Below the pieces are notes generated by a model, which saw nothing but the letters and a program-made list of their open reading frames with translations, was not told the DNA's origin and did not search any database. The position numbers and the translations under genes were made by a program. Source: Haloferax mucosum ATCC BAA-1512 (GTDB taxonomy: Archaea > Halobacteriota > Halobacteria > Halobacteriales > Haloferacaceae). Taken from it: 64,000 nt of DNA. The stretch covers positions 62,001 to 126,000 of the forward strand of contig NZ_AOLN01000006.1 in the NCBI RefSeq assembly GCF_000337815.1. Direction: 5' to 3'. Positions 26,655-34,301 of the stretch are shown in pieces (position 1 is the first letter of the stretch; each line of letters begins with the position of its first letter).

Positions 26655-27466
26655 CAGATATCACCCATGACCGTCGCGGCCGTCCCGAACGCCCGCGCGA
26701 GCGCGTCGCTCTCGACGAAGTCGTCGGTCGGCCCGTCGAAGTAGACTTCGCGGTTGAGACAGATGATGCGCTCAGCGTGGTCGGTGACTGCGCCGAGGTC
26801 GTGTTCGATGAGGAGGATGGTGATGCCCTCGTCGTTGAGCGATTCGAGCAGGTCGTAGAACGCATCGACGGACTCGGCGTCAACGCCGACGGTCGGCTCG
26901 TCCAAGACGAGGAGGTCGGCTTCTCCGGCGAGCGCGCGGGCGATGAACGCACGCTGGCGCTGGCCACCTGAGAGTTGGGTCACGCGTCGGTTAGCGAAAT
27001 CTGACATGCCGACCGTAGCGAGCGCTTCATCCACGATTTCGTGGTCTTCGGCCGAGAGGATTCCGAAGCCGACGTGTGGGAATCGCCCCATCTTCACGAC
27101 TTCGCGCACCGTGATGGGCATCTCCTTCGAGGCGCTCGCGTGCTGGGCGACGTACCCGATTCGAGCGCCGTCGTCGAACGAGTGCGATGGCTCGCCGAAG
27201 AGCGTCGCAGACCCCTCGTCAGGGCGGAGCAAGCCAAGGATGAGCTTCATCAGCGTGGATTTCCCTGACCCGTTCGGGCCGACGATAGCGACGTACTCAC
27301 CGGGCGTGATCCGAATCGAGATATCTTCGACGACCGGCGCGGCGGTGTAGCCGAACTCGACGTCCGACAGTTCGACGAGCGGGTCTGCCGGCGTCGAGTC
27401 GGCGTCTTCGCTCGACTTCGAGTCGAGTTCCGCGTCGTCGTGTTCTTCGTCGGTCAGGACGCTCAT
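26654..27466 (-). CDS. Metal ABC transporter ATP-binding protein (ZnuC type)
   Basis: The 270-residue ATPase has Walker A GPNGSGKST, signature LSGGQRQRAFIARAL, Walker B LLVLDEPTVGVD and switch His in LIEHDLG. An acidic tail of about 30 residues precedes the ATPase domain at the N-terminus. The start MSVLTDEEHD overlaps the upstream stop by 4 bases (ATGA), which decides against the in-frame start at 27481. The profile matches Zn/Mn importers rather than iron ones. Confidence 0.93.
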   Translation of the reverse strand: MSVLTDEEHDDAELDSKSSEDADSTPADPLVELSDVEFGYTAAPVVEDISIRITPGEYVAIVGPNGSGKSTLMKLILGLLRPDEGSATLFGEPSHSFDDGARIGYVAQHASASKEMPITVREVVKMGRFPHVGFGILSAEDHEIVDEALATVGMSDFANRRVTQLSGGQRQRAFIARALAGEADLLVLDEPTVGVDAESVDAFYDLLESLNDEGITILLIEHDLGAVTDHAERIICLNREVYFDGPTDDFVESDALARAFGTAATVMGDI

Positions 27467-28566
27467 TCGAAGTTCCTCCATTCGTCGTCCCAGCCGTCGT
27501 AGCCCACCTCAGACGGGGACTTGTTGCCGAGGACGACTTCGAAGGTGGGCATGTTGATTTTGTACGCGATTTCCTCGTAGCCCCAGTTGTTCTCGACCCA
27601 GTCCTTGCGGACGCCCGCGTACGGGGTCACGGGGTAGTACGCCTCCACTTCGGTCTCGGCGATCAACTGTTTCGCAGGCTTTCGCGTCTCGAAGACGCCG
27701 GCACCGATGTACTTGATGTCGTTTTCGTCGATGACGTGCTTTGCTTCCGTGATGTCCGATGGCTTGACGTCGCCGCTGGCGGCGAGGTTGACGACGAGCG
27801 GGCGCATCTCGACGCCGTACCGGACGCCGATGTACTGGAACGCGTTGTGGGCGGCCAGTTGGACGACTTTTCGGGATGCCCTGTCGAAGATGTCTTGGTA
27901 ATCTTGGTCGATGCGTTCGAGCACGTCGGACTTGTAGGCCGATGCGTTCTCGCGGAACGTGTCCTCGTGGTCGGGTGCGAGTTCGACCAAGCCGTCGGTG
28001 ATGTTATCGACGGACGTCTTCGCGCGCTGTGGGTCGAGCCAGAAGTGCGGGTCCTTGCCGCGGCCCTCGCCGACGCCTTCTTCGTCTCTGTCGAGACTAG
28101 CCGCGAGTTCGACGAGTTCGACGCCCTCGCGGACGTTGATGAGTTGCGTATCGACGTCGTCGTCTTTCAGGGTCTGAATCGCGCGGTCGGCCCACGGCTG
28201 GAAGTCCTTGCCGACGTGGATGAACGCGTCCGCCTCGATGATGTCGCGTGTGACGCTCGCGTCGGGTTCCCAGCCGTGACCGTGGAGTCCCGTCGGGATG
28301 AGGTTCTTCACCGTGACCGGGGTGTCTTTTGCGATTTTTCGAGCGAAGTCGTAGAAACTGAAGAAGGATGCGACGGCGACAGGACCGCTTTCGGAGTCAG
28401 AGTCGGAGCCGGAGTCAGAATCGCGTCCGGAATCCGAGTTCCCACTACTGACGGTGCTCGAACCACCGAGACAGCCAGCGAAACCGGTGGTGGCGAGACC
28501 GGCGCCCGCAGTGAGAAGTGTTCTACGTGAAACAACTGCGTTCGTCAAGCGACTTTTATCATCCAT
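27463..28566 (-). CDS. Zn/Mn ABC transporter substrate-binding lipoprotein (ZnuA/MntC type)
   Basis: This 367-residue cluster A-I binding protein has a Tat lipoprotein signal: SRRTLLTAGAG then FAGC. A Ser/Asp/Gly-rich linker of about 30 residues follows the lipid anchor. Metal ligands are expected at H in GLHGHGWEPD, H in KDPHFWLDP, H in QLAAHNAFQYIG and the late acidic pair near FETRKPAKQ. There is no long His-rich loop, so Mn(II) is as likely as Zn(II). First gene of the transporter operon, with a palindromic operator candidate upstream. Confidence 0.92.
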   Translation of the reverse strand: MDDKSRLTNAVVSRRTLLTAGAGLATTGFAGCLGGSSTVSSGNSDSGRDSDSGSDSDSESGPVAVASFFSFYDFARKIAKDTPVTVKNLIPTGLHGHGWEPDASVTRDIIEADAFIHVGKDFQPWADRAIQTLKDDDVDTQLINVREGVELVELAASLDRDEEGVGEGRGKDPHFWLDPQRAKTSVDNITDGLVELAPDHEDTFRENASAYKSDVLERIDQDYQDIFDRASRKVVQLAAHNAFQYIGVRYGVEMRPLVVNLAASGDVKPSDITEAKHVIDENDIKYIGAGVFETRKPAKQLIAETEVEAYYPVTPYAGVRKDWVENNWGYEEIAYKINMPTFEVVLGNKSPSEVGYDGWDDEWRNFE

Positions 28567-28592
28567 CGTGATTATGGATAGGCGATACCCAT

Positions 28593-28604
28593 CATATATA
28601 TTTG
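28593..28604 (-). promoter_or_regulatory. TATA-like box of the metal transporter operon
   Basis: The minus strand reads CAAATATATATG about 27 bases before the ATG at 28566, giving a nearly leaderless start. Confidence 0.55.
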
Positions 28605-28621
28605 CTGTTCTAAGTTCTTGT

Positions 28622-28635
28622 TTAGACTAGTCTAA
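28622..28635. promoter_or_regulatory. Perfect 14-bp palindrome, probable metal-regulator operator
   Basis: TTAGACTAGTCTAA is a perfect palindrome 18 bases upstream of the TATA-like box of the metal ABC operon. The TTAG...CTAA ends resemble DtxR/SirR/MntR-type sites (for example TTAGG...CCTAA). A second site of the same form lies at 29608. The likely role is metal-dependent control of the transporter, and possibly of the divergent glutaredoxin gene. Confidence 0.6.
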
Positions 28636-28701
28636 TTTAGGCCAGGGCGGAGCGCGCAGGCGGTGCAAATCTCTTTCCCGGGGCGTGCCCAACGTCGGTA
28701 C

Positions 28702-28944
28702 ATGGGAATCGAGTTGTACGCCTTGGATGGCTGTCCGTATTGCGAGGCGGTCCACGACGCGCTTTCGACCGCCGGGGTGGACTACGAGACACACTGGGTC
28801 GATGCGCTTCACTCCGAGCGCGACGAGGTAAAACGAGTAAGCGGCCAGCGTGGTGTTCCCGTTCTCGTCGATGACGAACAGGGTGTGACGATGCCCGAAA
28901 GCGAAAACATCCTCCAGTATATCAACCGGACACTCGCACAATGA
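28702..28944 (+). CDS. Glutaredoxin
   Basis: The 80-residue protein is a compact thioredoxin-fold redox protein. CPYC near residues 10-13 is the active pair, GVPVLVDDEQ holds the cis-Pro loop, and MPESENILQYI is the closing helix. It reduces disulfides using a small thiol; in haloarchaea this is likely gamma-glutamylcysteine. The ATG at 28702 starts the family sequence; an upstream frame adds 13 odd residues. Its stop overlaps the next gene by 4 bases, so the two are coupled. Confidence 0.9.
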   Translation: MGIELYALDGCPYCEAVHDALSTAGVDYETHWVDALHSERDEVKRVSGQRGVPVLVDDEQGVTMPESENILQYINRTLAQ

Positions 28945-29474
28945 AAGTCTACACCGGCCGCGGCGACGAGGGAATGACCGACCTGCGGGATATGACCCGC
29001 GTGTCGAAAACGAGCCACCGAATCGAGGCGTACGGCACCGTAGACGAAGTAAACGCTCTCGTTGGGACCGTCCGCCCGACCGGCTACGACGACGTGGACG
29101 AAGTTCTCGAAACGATACAGAACCACCTCCACATCGTGCAGGCGGACCTCGCAAACCCCGACCCCGACGACGACGACCCGAAGATACGCGAATCGCACGT
29201 CGAGACGCTCGAAGCGAACATCGACACGGCAGACGAAGAACTCGACCCGCTTACGTCGTTTATTCTCCCCGGCGGGAGCGAAACCGGCGCGAAACTCCAC
29301 CACGCCCGAACCGTCTCCCGCCGTGCGGAACGCCGTGCCGTCTCGCTCGCCGCCGAAGAACGCGTCAACGCCGACGTCGTCGCTTATCTCAACCGGCTTT
29401 CGGACGCGCTTTTCGTCTACGCGCGACTGGTCAACAAACGCGACGGTGTGCCCGAGGAGTCGCCGACGTACTAA
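28941..29474 (+). CDS. PduO-type cob(I)alamin adenosyltransferase
   Basis: The 177-residue enzyme transfers the adenosyl group of ATP to cob(I)alamin, making coenzyme B12. It opens MKVYTGRGDEGMTDLRD, the PduO start that binds ATP (TGRGD), and continues RIEAYGTVDEVNALVG near residue 33, FILPGGSETGAKLHHARTVSRRAER near 110 and YLNRLSDALFVYAR near 150. All active-site segments are present. Coupling with glutaredoxin may reflect the need to reduce cobalamin; that is inference. Confidence 0.93.
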   Translation: MKVYTGRGDEGMTDLRDMTRVSKTSHRIEAYGTVDEVNALVGTVRPTGYDDVDEVLETIQNHLHIVQADLANPDPDDDDPKIRESHVETLEANIDTADEELDPLTSFILPGGSETGAKLHHARTVSRRAERRAVSLAAEERVNADVVAYLNRLSDALFVYARLVNKRDGVPEESPTY

Positions 29475-29607
29475 CTGTACCGACGGCACAGACGCTCACG
29501 AAGGATAGAGAGTCCAGGACGGACGAATCGTGCCCACGGTATCGCCGCCCCGGAGGGCCAGACGCTAACTGGGGCCGACAACCTCGCGGTGGTCGGTGTT
29601 CCCAGTT

Positions 29608-29621
29608 TTAGGTACGCCTAA
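29608..29621. promoter_or_regulatory. DtxR-like inverted repeat TTAGG-N4-CCTAA
   Basis: TTAGG TACG CCTAA has the same TTAG-N6-CTAA outline as the palindrome at 28622, about 1 kb away. It lies 92 bases before the 29713 gene, and after the adenosyltransferase. It could be a second binding site of the same metal-responsive regulator. Confidence 0.5.
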
Positions 29622-29712
29622 GAATTACAAAAGTGTATCGCTCCTTCGCCGGAAATTGATGCACGGTACCAATTAGCATGATTGTTTTCTCGTTCTCCCG
29701 GCTATATCTGGT

Positions 29713-29964
29713 ATGAACCGACACTTCACCGACGCGAGATACTACTTCCGCCGTGGACTGGAACACCTGTACACCGGTGTCGTCGAGGAGACGGCCCCGC
29801 TCCGACGTCAGTTGCTGGAAGCGCTCGGACGCGAAGTTGACACCGAGAAACCGGAGCCGCAGACGCCTCGGGAGCGGGTCGAACACGGTGCTCGCCGGGC
29901 GGCCACACAGAGCAGACGGGCAGTTCGGCGCGTCCGCCGGCGCGTGCGCCAACCGGAGCAGTAG
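29713..29964 (+). CDS. Small helical protein, DUF7553-like
   Basis: This 83-residue protein begins MNRHFTDARYYFRRGLEHL. I remember this opening from a haloarchaeal family of small helical proteins (DUF7553, number from memory). It then becomes Arg-rich, with RRAVRRVRRRVRQ at the end. There is no membrane segment. The role is unknown; the basic tail, unusual in this acidic proteome, suggests it might touch nucleic acid or membrane lipids. Confidence 0.6.
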   Translation: MNRHFTDARYYFRRGLEHLYTGVVEETAPLRRQLLEALGREVDTEKPEPQTPRERVEHGARRAATQSRRAVRRVRRRVRQPEQ

Positions 29965-30037
29965 GCCTGCTTTCTGCCCCTAATCGGGGCACAACGTAAG
30001 TCTTAATTGGCGGCGCGGAAAACCAGAAATCGGAGCC

Positions 30038-30112
30038 GGGTTGGTGGTCTAGCTAGGTTATGACGGCTCCTTCACACGGAGCAGGTCGGCAGTTCGAATC
30101 TGCCCCAACCCA
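30038..30112 (+). tRNA. tRNA-Val (anticodon CAC)
   Basis: A 75-base cloverleaf can be drawn by hand. Acceptor stem GGGTTGG pairs with CCAACCC; the D-arm is GTC...GAC; the anticodon stem GCTCC pairs with GGAGC around TTCACAC, anticodon CAC at 30073-30075; the T-arm contains GTTCGAATC. The discriminator is A at 30112, and CCA is not encoded. It reads GUG codons. No intron is seen. Its 3' end is duplicated downstream (see the repeat). Confidence 0.93.
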
Positions 30113-30253
30113 TTTTCTGATTTCTCGCAACGACGAGCGATAGCGAACAGAGTGAGCGGAGCGAGGAGTTCGTGGAATCGAACGTGGCCACGGGCGCTTC
30201 GAACTCGGGAGCGACTGGAAGGAGTGACCAAGGTTCGAATCTGCCCCAACCCA
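30092..30253. repeat. 21-bp direct repeat: tRNA-Val 3' end duplicated (att-like)
   Basis: The last 21 bases of the tRNA gene, from GTTCGAATC to CCCA (30092-30112), recur exactly at 30233-30253. This is the signature of an integrase crossover site (attL/attR), since archaeal and bacterial integrases favour tRNA 3' ends. Only 120 bases lie between the copies, and no integrase gene is near. It is most likely the scar of an element that has almost entirely been deleted. Confidence 0.6.
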
Positions 30254-30734
30254 TCAATTCTCTTGGCGCAATTGAAAGAGACGAAGCGACGGGACTGTCT
30301 ACCGGGTAGACCAAGGACAATCCAGTAAGAACACGATGAATGAGCGTCGAGGCCTTCGACTGTCACGCAAACGAAAGGCACCACTCCCGTCTACGAATCG
30401 CGCCGCCCGCCGAGAGTGAACGAAAGAGTCCGGGTTCACAAACTACCACACTCCACCGACCGTTTCTATATCAGGAAAATAATATTTTTGAGATAATTCT
30501 CGGTCTAAACCGGCACCTAACGTCCTATTCTGACAATTAAATAGAATAGTCTCGTGTGAAATATCACGCCGAGCTGACTGTCGCCGAAAAACTGGTCAGA
30601 ATGCCCACCGTATCCGATTCAGTGACCGACTAACCCCGTACACCATCAGGTAAGTTGATAGTCGAGTCACGAAGTTTCTAAAACTATCTCGTCACTTTTT
30701 GTCCTCTGCTCAAGTAGAGTATCATCGCAGACAC
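30254..30734. other. AT-rich gap after the tRNA repeat
   Basis: These bases hold no convincing gene. GC is lower than the surroundings between about 30460 and 30560, with AATAATATTTTTGAGATAAT near 30479. That resembles an AT-rich element at 19584. A five-T run lies at 30687-30691, just before the secreted-protein gene. The sequence probably belonged to a lost integrated element. Confidence 0.4.
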
Positions 30735-31688
30735 ATGAATACACGAGCACGAATTGCGGGAGTTCTCGTCGTCGTCGCCATCGTCACGGCGTCGGCGGCA
30801 GGCATCGGTCTCGCGGCGACTGGGAGCGCCACCCAGGCGGTCGCACAGCCGACGACTTCCGCGGTCGAAGGTCCGCACGCACAGGCACACAGCCAGATGC
30901 AGTCGAAGCACTGTACGTATCCAGCCAACGAGAGTTACGAGTCGTTCGAGGTATCGAACCTCTCCGCACCGTCAGCCGTCGAATCGGGTGACCAGATAAC
31001 GGTCATGGCCGACATCACCAACCCGAACGACGCGCCGATGATTCAGTGCGTCGAGTTCCGACTCGAAGGTGACGTCGTCGTCCGCACCGGGTGGGCGCTG
31101 AACCCGAACGAGACGGAGACCATCTCGTTCGACGTCAACACGACCGGACTCGAAGACGGAACCTACATCCACGGCGTCGAGACGCGCGACCGCGGCGAAC
31201 TCGCCACGATTACCGTGGGCGAAGCACCCACACCCGCCGAGCCAACGGCCTCGGTTACCTTCGAGAACCAAACCACGGACGGAACGGCGGTGACCGTCGC
31301 GCACGCGAACCTCTCAGACGGCGGCTACATCGCGATTCTCGACAAGAACGGGTCGGTCCTCGGTGCGACCGAGTACCTCGAACCGGGCGAGCAGACGAAC
31401 GTCACGGTGTCGCTCGCCGAACCGCTGAACGAGAGCACGATGCTCACCGCGCAGGCGCACCTCGACACCAACGACAACCAGATGCTCGACTTCCTCACGT
31501 CCAACGGGACCGAAGACGGTCCGTACACGATGAACGGGACGCCCGTCACCGACGACGCGTACGTAACTATCGGTGACGTCGAACCGCCGACCGAAGAGCC
31601 ACCGACGAACGTGACGGTCACGCCGCCGACTGAGGTGCCGCCGACGAACGAAACGAACGAGTCAGAGACGAACGAGACCGAGGTCTGA
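30735..31688 (+). CDS. Secreted acidic protein with a DUF7282-type domain
   Basis: The 317-residue protein starts MNTRARIAGVLVVVAIVTAS, a Sec-type signal peptide cleaved near residue 28. A CARDB-like beta domain follows (EVSNLSAPSAVESGDQITVMAD to GVETRDRG). Residues 180-290 hold a second domain ending YVTIGDVEPP. Its TLxAQAHLDTNDNQMLDF and DGPYTMNGTPVTDDA text matches DUF7282 as I remember it. The tail is Pro/Thr/Asn/Glu-rich with many NxT sites, a likely glycosylated cell-wall stem without an obvious membrane anchor. The ATG with the signal peptide is chosen. Confidence 0.8.
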   Translation: MNTRARIAGVLVVVAIVTASAAGIGLAATGSATQAVAQPTTSAVEGPHAQAHSQMQSKHCTYPANESYESFEVSNLSAPSAVESGDQITVMADITNPNDAPMIQCVEFRLEGDVVVRTGWALNPNETETISFDVNTTGLEDGTYIHGVETRDRGELATITVGEAPTPAEPTASVTFENQTTDGTAVTVAHANLSDGGYIAILDKNGSVLGATEYLEPGEQTNVTVSLAEPLNESTMLTAQAHLDTNDNQMLDFLTSNGTEDGPYTMNGTPVTDDAYVTIGDVEPPTEEPPTNVTVTPPTEVPPTNETNESETNETEV

Positions 31689-31700
31689 AACACCACGCAG

Positions 31701-31710
31701 TCTATTTTTT
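31701..31710 (+). terminator. T-run after the secreted-protein gene
   Basis: TCTATTTTTT, with six T residues, lies 13-22 bases past the stop at 31688. A T-run alone is enough to end transcription in archaea. Confidence 0.5.
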
Positions 31711-31740
31711 CGACCTGAATTCGATACTCAGGAGTGTTTA

Positions 31741-31780
31741 AAGACGAGTCGGGAGCGTCGAAGACGGGCCGGGAGCGGCG
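31741..31780. repeat. 20-bp imperfect tandem repeat
   Basis: AAGACGAGTCGGGAGCGTCG and AAGACGGGCCGGGAGCGGCG follow each other directly, 17 of 20 bases equal. It lies in the gap between convergent genes and has no evident role. Confidence 0.5.
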
Positions 31781-31829
31781 GGTGATACGCAGGCCCGATT
31801 GGGTATCGCATCGTTCTTCTCGGTAGCAC

Positions 31830-32201
31830 TCACCGGCCGAGCGCCGCCAGAATCTCCTCGGGAACGCTGAGCAGTCCGTACCAGACGAGCAGGACGACGA
31901 GAACCGTATAGCCGACCGAGATGAAGAAATCCTTGGCGAGACGGCCGGTCGTGTACGGTTCGGCCTCCGACGAGATCGCATCGACAGCACCCTTGTGGAG
32001 CAACACGAAGCCGACGACGTTCGTCAGCCAGTACCCCGCGATGACACCGGGGAGGAACCACTGCCGCGAGATGAGGCTCACGGCGACTCCGAACGCGTAG
32101 GCGAGTGGCAGGTTGACGACGAGGTCGTTCCACCACGAAAGCGGGGAGAGAACGAAGCCGATGACGGCGAGAAGACCACCTTTGACGCGCCGTGCTTCCA
32201 T
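31830..32201 (-). CDS. Small membrane protein, function unknown
   Basis: The 123-residue protein has three or four membrane helices: VKGGLLAVIGFVLSPLSWW, LPLAYAFGVAVSLI, FLPGVIAGYWLTNVVGFVLL and FFISVGYTVLVVLLVWYGLL. Short charged loops separate them. The start MEARRVKGG follows an in-frame MLSVAVP ten codons upstream, which is less like a membrane-protein start. I recognise no family motif. It stands alone between the secreted protein and the pilus operon. Confidence 0.75.
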   Translation of the reverse strand: MEARRVKGGLLAVIGFVLSPLSWWNDLVVNLPLAYAFGVAVSLISRQWFLPGVIAGYWLTNVVGFVLLHKGAVDAISSEAEPYTTGRLAKDFFISVGYTVLVVLLVWYGLLSVPEEILAALGR

Positions 32202-32456
32202 CCCAATAGATGGAACGGCCACCGACAACAAGATTGTGACATAGTGTCACGACTATCTCGGAAGATGTCGTATCGGCGGCGTTCGAGTCACGACAAGCGG
32301 TGCGGCACGGAAAGGGTGACAGCACGGAATGAGGCGAAGCGGAGTGGCAACACCGAGTGAGCCGAATGGAGCACTGAAACGAGACGGAGCAAAAAACACC
32401 GGTTGTGGCCGGTGGCTGGACTGTTCAGGAGTGCAGTTCAGGTCTACTTCCCGAGG

Positions 32457-34298
32457 CTAGTTCGAATCGGTGGAATTGTTGGTGCCGTCGTCTTCCCAGA
32501 GCGTGACGAGGATAACCGCGTCCTGGAGGTCGTACGCTCTGCTCCATTGATTCGTCGTCCCGAGTTCGAACAGGAAAATGGCCTGGTTGTCGTCCAGTGC
32601 CATCGTCTGTCCGTCCTCGCTGATATACGGCTCGACGAACTCTTCGGCGTCGTCTTGACCGTTGTACCCTTTGATTTCGGGGACTGGGTCACCGTTTCGA
32701 AGGACGGCGACCTGTCCGTGGTCGACCGACGAGTCCGCCGTGACGTAGCCGTCGGCGGACGCGACGATATGGACACCATCCCCGGCGTTTCCGGCCGCGC
32801 TGAACGACCGCTTTTGGCCGTCGTTGACGTTCTCCCATCCCGCAGGCGAGTGAGTGTCGTCGCCGACGACGAACGTCACTTCGACGGGAACGTCTCTGTT
32901 GCCGCTCTTGATGGCGCTTCCGAGCAGTTCGAAGTCGCCGTTGAAGTCTACAGCGGTGACAACGGACCCGTCGTCGATGACGAAGTCGTCTTCGTTGACC
33001 GGAGCGGAGTCGTCTTCGGGGGCAGGCGTCGGGTCTGGCTCGGGTGTTGGCGCGGGCGTCGGGTCAGGGTCGGGCGTCGGGTCCGGACTCGGCGTCGGCG
33101 TCACGTCATCGACGTTTCTGACGTTGTAGCTGTTTTCGAACCCGCGGACTTCGAGCGGGATAGTCACCGTCGAACCGGGACCGTTTGCGCCGTCGAGCGC
33201 GATGGTGACGGTGTCCGACTCGATGTTGGTGATGCCGTCAGGAGCGGTGTACGTGAACTGGGCGCGGCCCGATTCGTCGGTGACGGCCGACCCGCCGTCA
33301 AGTGGCGTCACGGTGCCGCCGAGGGGCGTCGTCGATTGCGCCGTCAACCTCGCACCGGCGACGGGTGCACCGTATCGGTCGAATGCGCGGACGACGAGAG
33401 TTTCACTGCCGCCGGCGGGAACCGCCGAGTCTTCGCCCTGAACCGCGACGGCGTAGGTCGCCGGGTCGGGGTCGAGCGCCTCGCCGACGCCGAGTCGGGC
33501 GATGCGGAAGTCGTACTGGACACCGGCGTCGAGTTGGATGGTGACGAGCGCGTGGTCACCGCTCGGCGTGTACGAGGCGACCTGTGCGTGGGGTTCGTCG
33601 GCCATGAGGTCGGCCCACGCGTCTTCGGGCAGGGACGTCGGCACCGAGATGCGTATCGGGTCGGTCGCGTTGTAGACCGGAAGCGACTCCGAGCGAACCG
33701 AGACCGGTGCGAGCGAAACCGTCTCGCCCGCGGTCGTGTGACCGTCGAGACCGCCTTCGAAGAAGACGAGCGTGACGGTGGTTCCGCTGACGAGCGACTG
33801 GCGCTGGACGACTGTGTTGCCGTCGTCTTCGAGGTACGAGACGCCGCTTTCGATGAACAACTTCGCCTCGTCGCGTTCGGCGTAGTCGGGGTGGTAGACG
33901 ATTGCGTTCGTCGTGTACGTCTGGGTCGAGCCGTTCCAGAAGACCGATTCGGGACCGCTTGCCGAGACGCCGGTAAGCGTGACCGAGTCGGCACCGTCGG
34001 CGCGGAACGTGCCGGTTCTGTCCGGTGGTGAGACCACGAGGTACCGTTCGGGGTACGAGACGCCGGTATCGACGGCGACGCGGCCGTCAGAGTCCAAGCC
34101 CGAGGCGCGGAATATTTCGGCGTCGAGCGACGTGAGGTCGGACGAGACGCTGGCGCTGTGGTCCGCTTCGTCGCCGGCGGTCCAGACGGGCGTTCCCGCG
34201 AGTTGGACCATCGCAACGACCGAGACGACGAGTCCGAACGCGAGGATAACGCTGACGATTTCGGAGACGCCGCGGTCGGTCGGGGTGCGTTGTGTCAT
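32457..34298 (-). CDS. Large pilin-like surface protein 2 (Big_1-like domain, Pro/Thr linker)
   Basis: The 613-residue protein starts MTQRTPTDRGVSEIVSVIL. The RGVS-plus-hydrophobic-helix pattern is the haloarchaeal type IV pilin signal, cleaved by prepilin peptidase before the helix. A domain of about 260 residues is shared with the 34302 and 11044 proteins (ISVPTSLPEDAWADLM, VQYDFRIARLGVGE). A Big_1-type Ig domain follows near residue 310 (GGSETLVVRAFDRYGAPVAGA). Then comes a DPTPAP linker (412-445) and a C-terminal domain with no recognised fold. Last gene of the pilus operon, three bases after the previous one. Confidence 0.82.
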   Translation of the reverse strand: MTQRTPTDRGVSEIVSVILAFGLVVSVVAMVQLAGTPVWTAGDEADHSASVSSDLTSLDAEIFRASGLDSDGRVAVDTGVSYPERYLVVSPPDRTGTFRADGADSVTLTGVSASGPESVFWNGSTQTYTTNAIVYHPDYAERDEAKLFIESGVSYLEDDGNTVVQRQSLVSGTTVTLVFFEGGLDGHTTAGETVSLAPVSVRSESLPVYNATDPIRISVPTSLPEDAWADLMADEPHAQVASYTPSGDHALVTIQLDAGVQYDFRIARLGVGEALDPDPATYAVAVQGEDSAVPAGGSETLVVRAFDRYGAPVAGARLTAQSTTPLGGTVTPLDGGSAVTDESGRAQFTYTAPDGITNIESDTVTIALDGANGPGSTVTIPLEVRGFENSYNVRNVDDVTPTPSPDPTPDPDPTPAPTPEPDPTPAPEDDSAPVNEDDFVIDDGSVVTAVDFNGDFELLGSAIKSGNRDVPVEVTFVVGDDTHSPAGWENVNDGQKRSFSAAGNAGDGVHIVASADGYVTADSSVDHGQVAVLRNGDPVPEIKGYNGQDDAEEFVEPYISEDGQTMALDDNQAIFLFELGTTNQWSRAYDLQDAVILVTLWEDDGTNNSTDSN

Positions 34299-34301
34299 GA
34301 T

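Noticed and set aside
30072-30320. A minus-strand frame with WGRFELPT across tRNA-Val
   Set aside because: This is the well-known artefact from reading tRNA 3' ends as protein. The repeat in it is the duplicated tRNA end.
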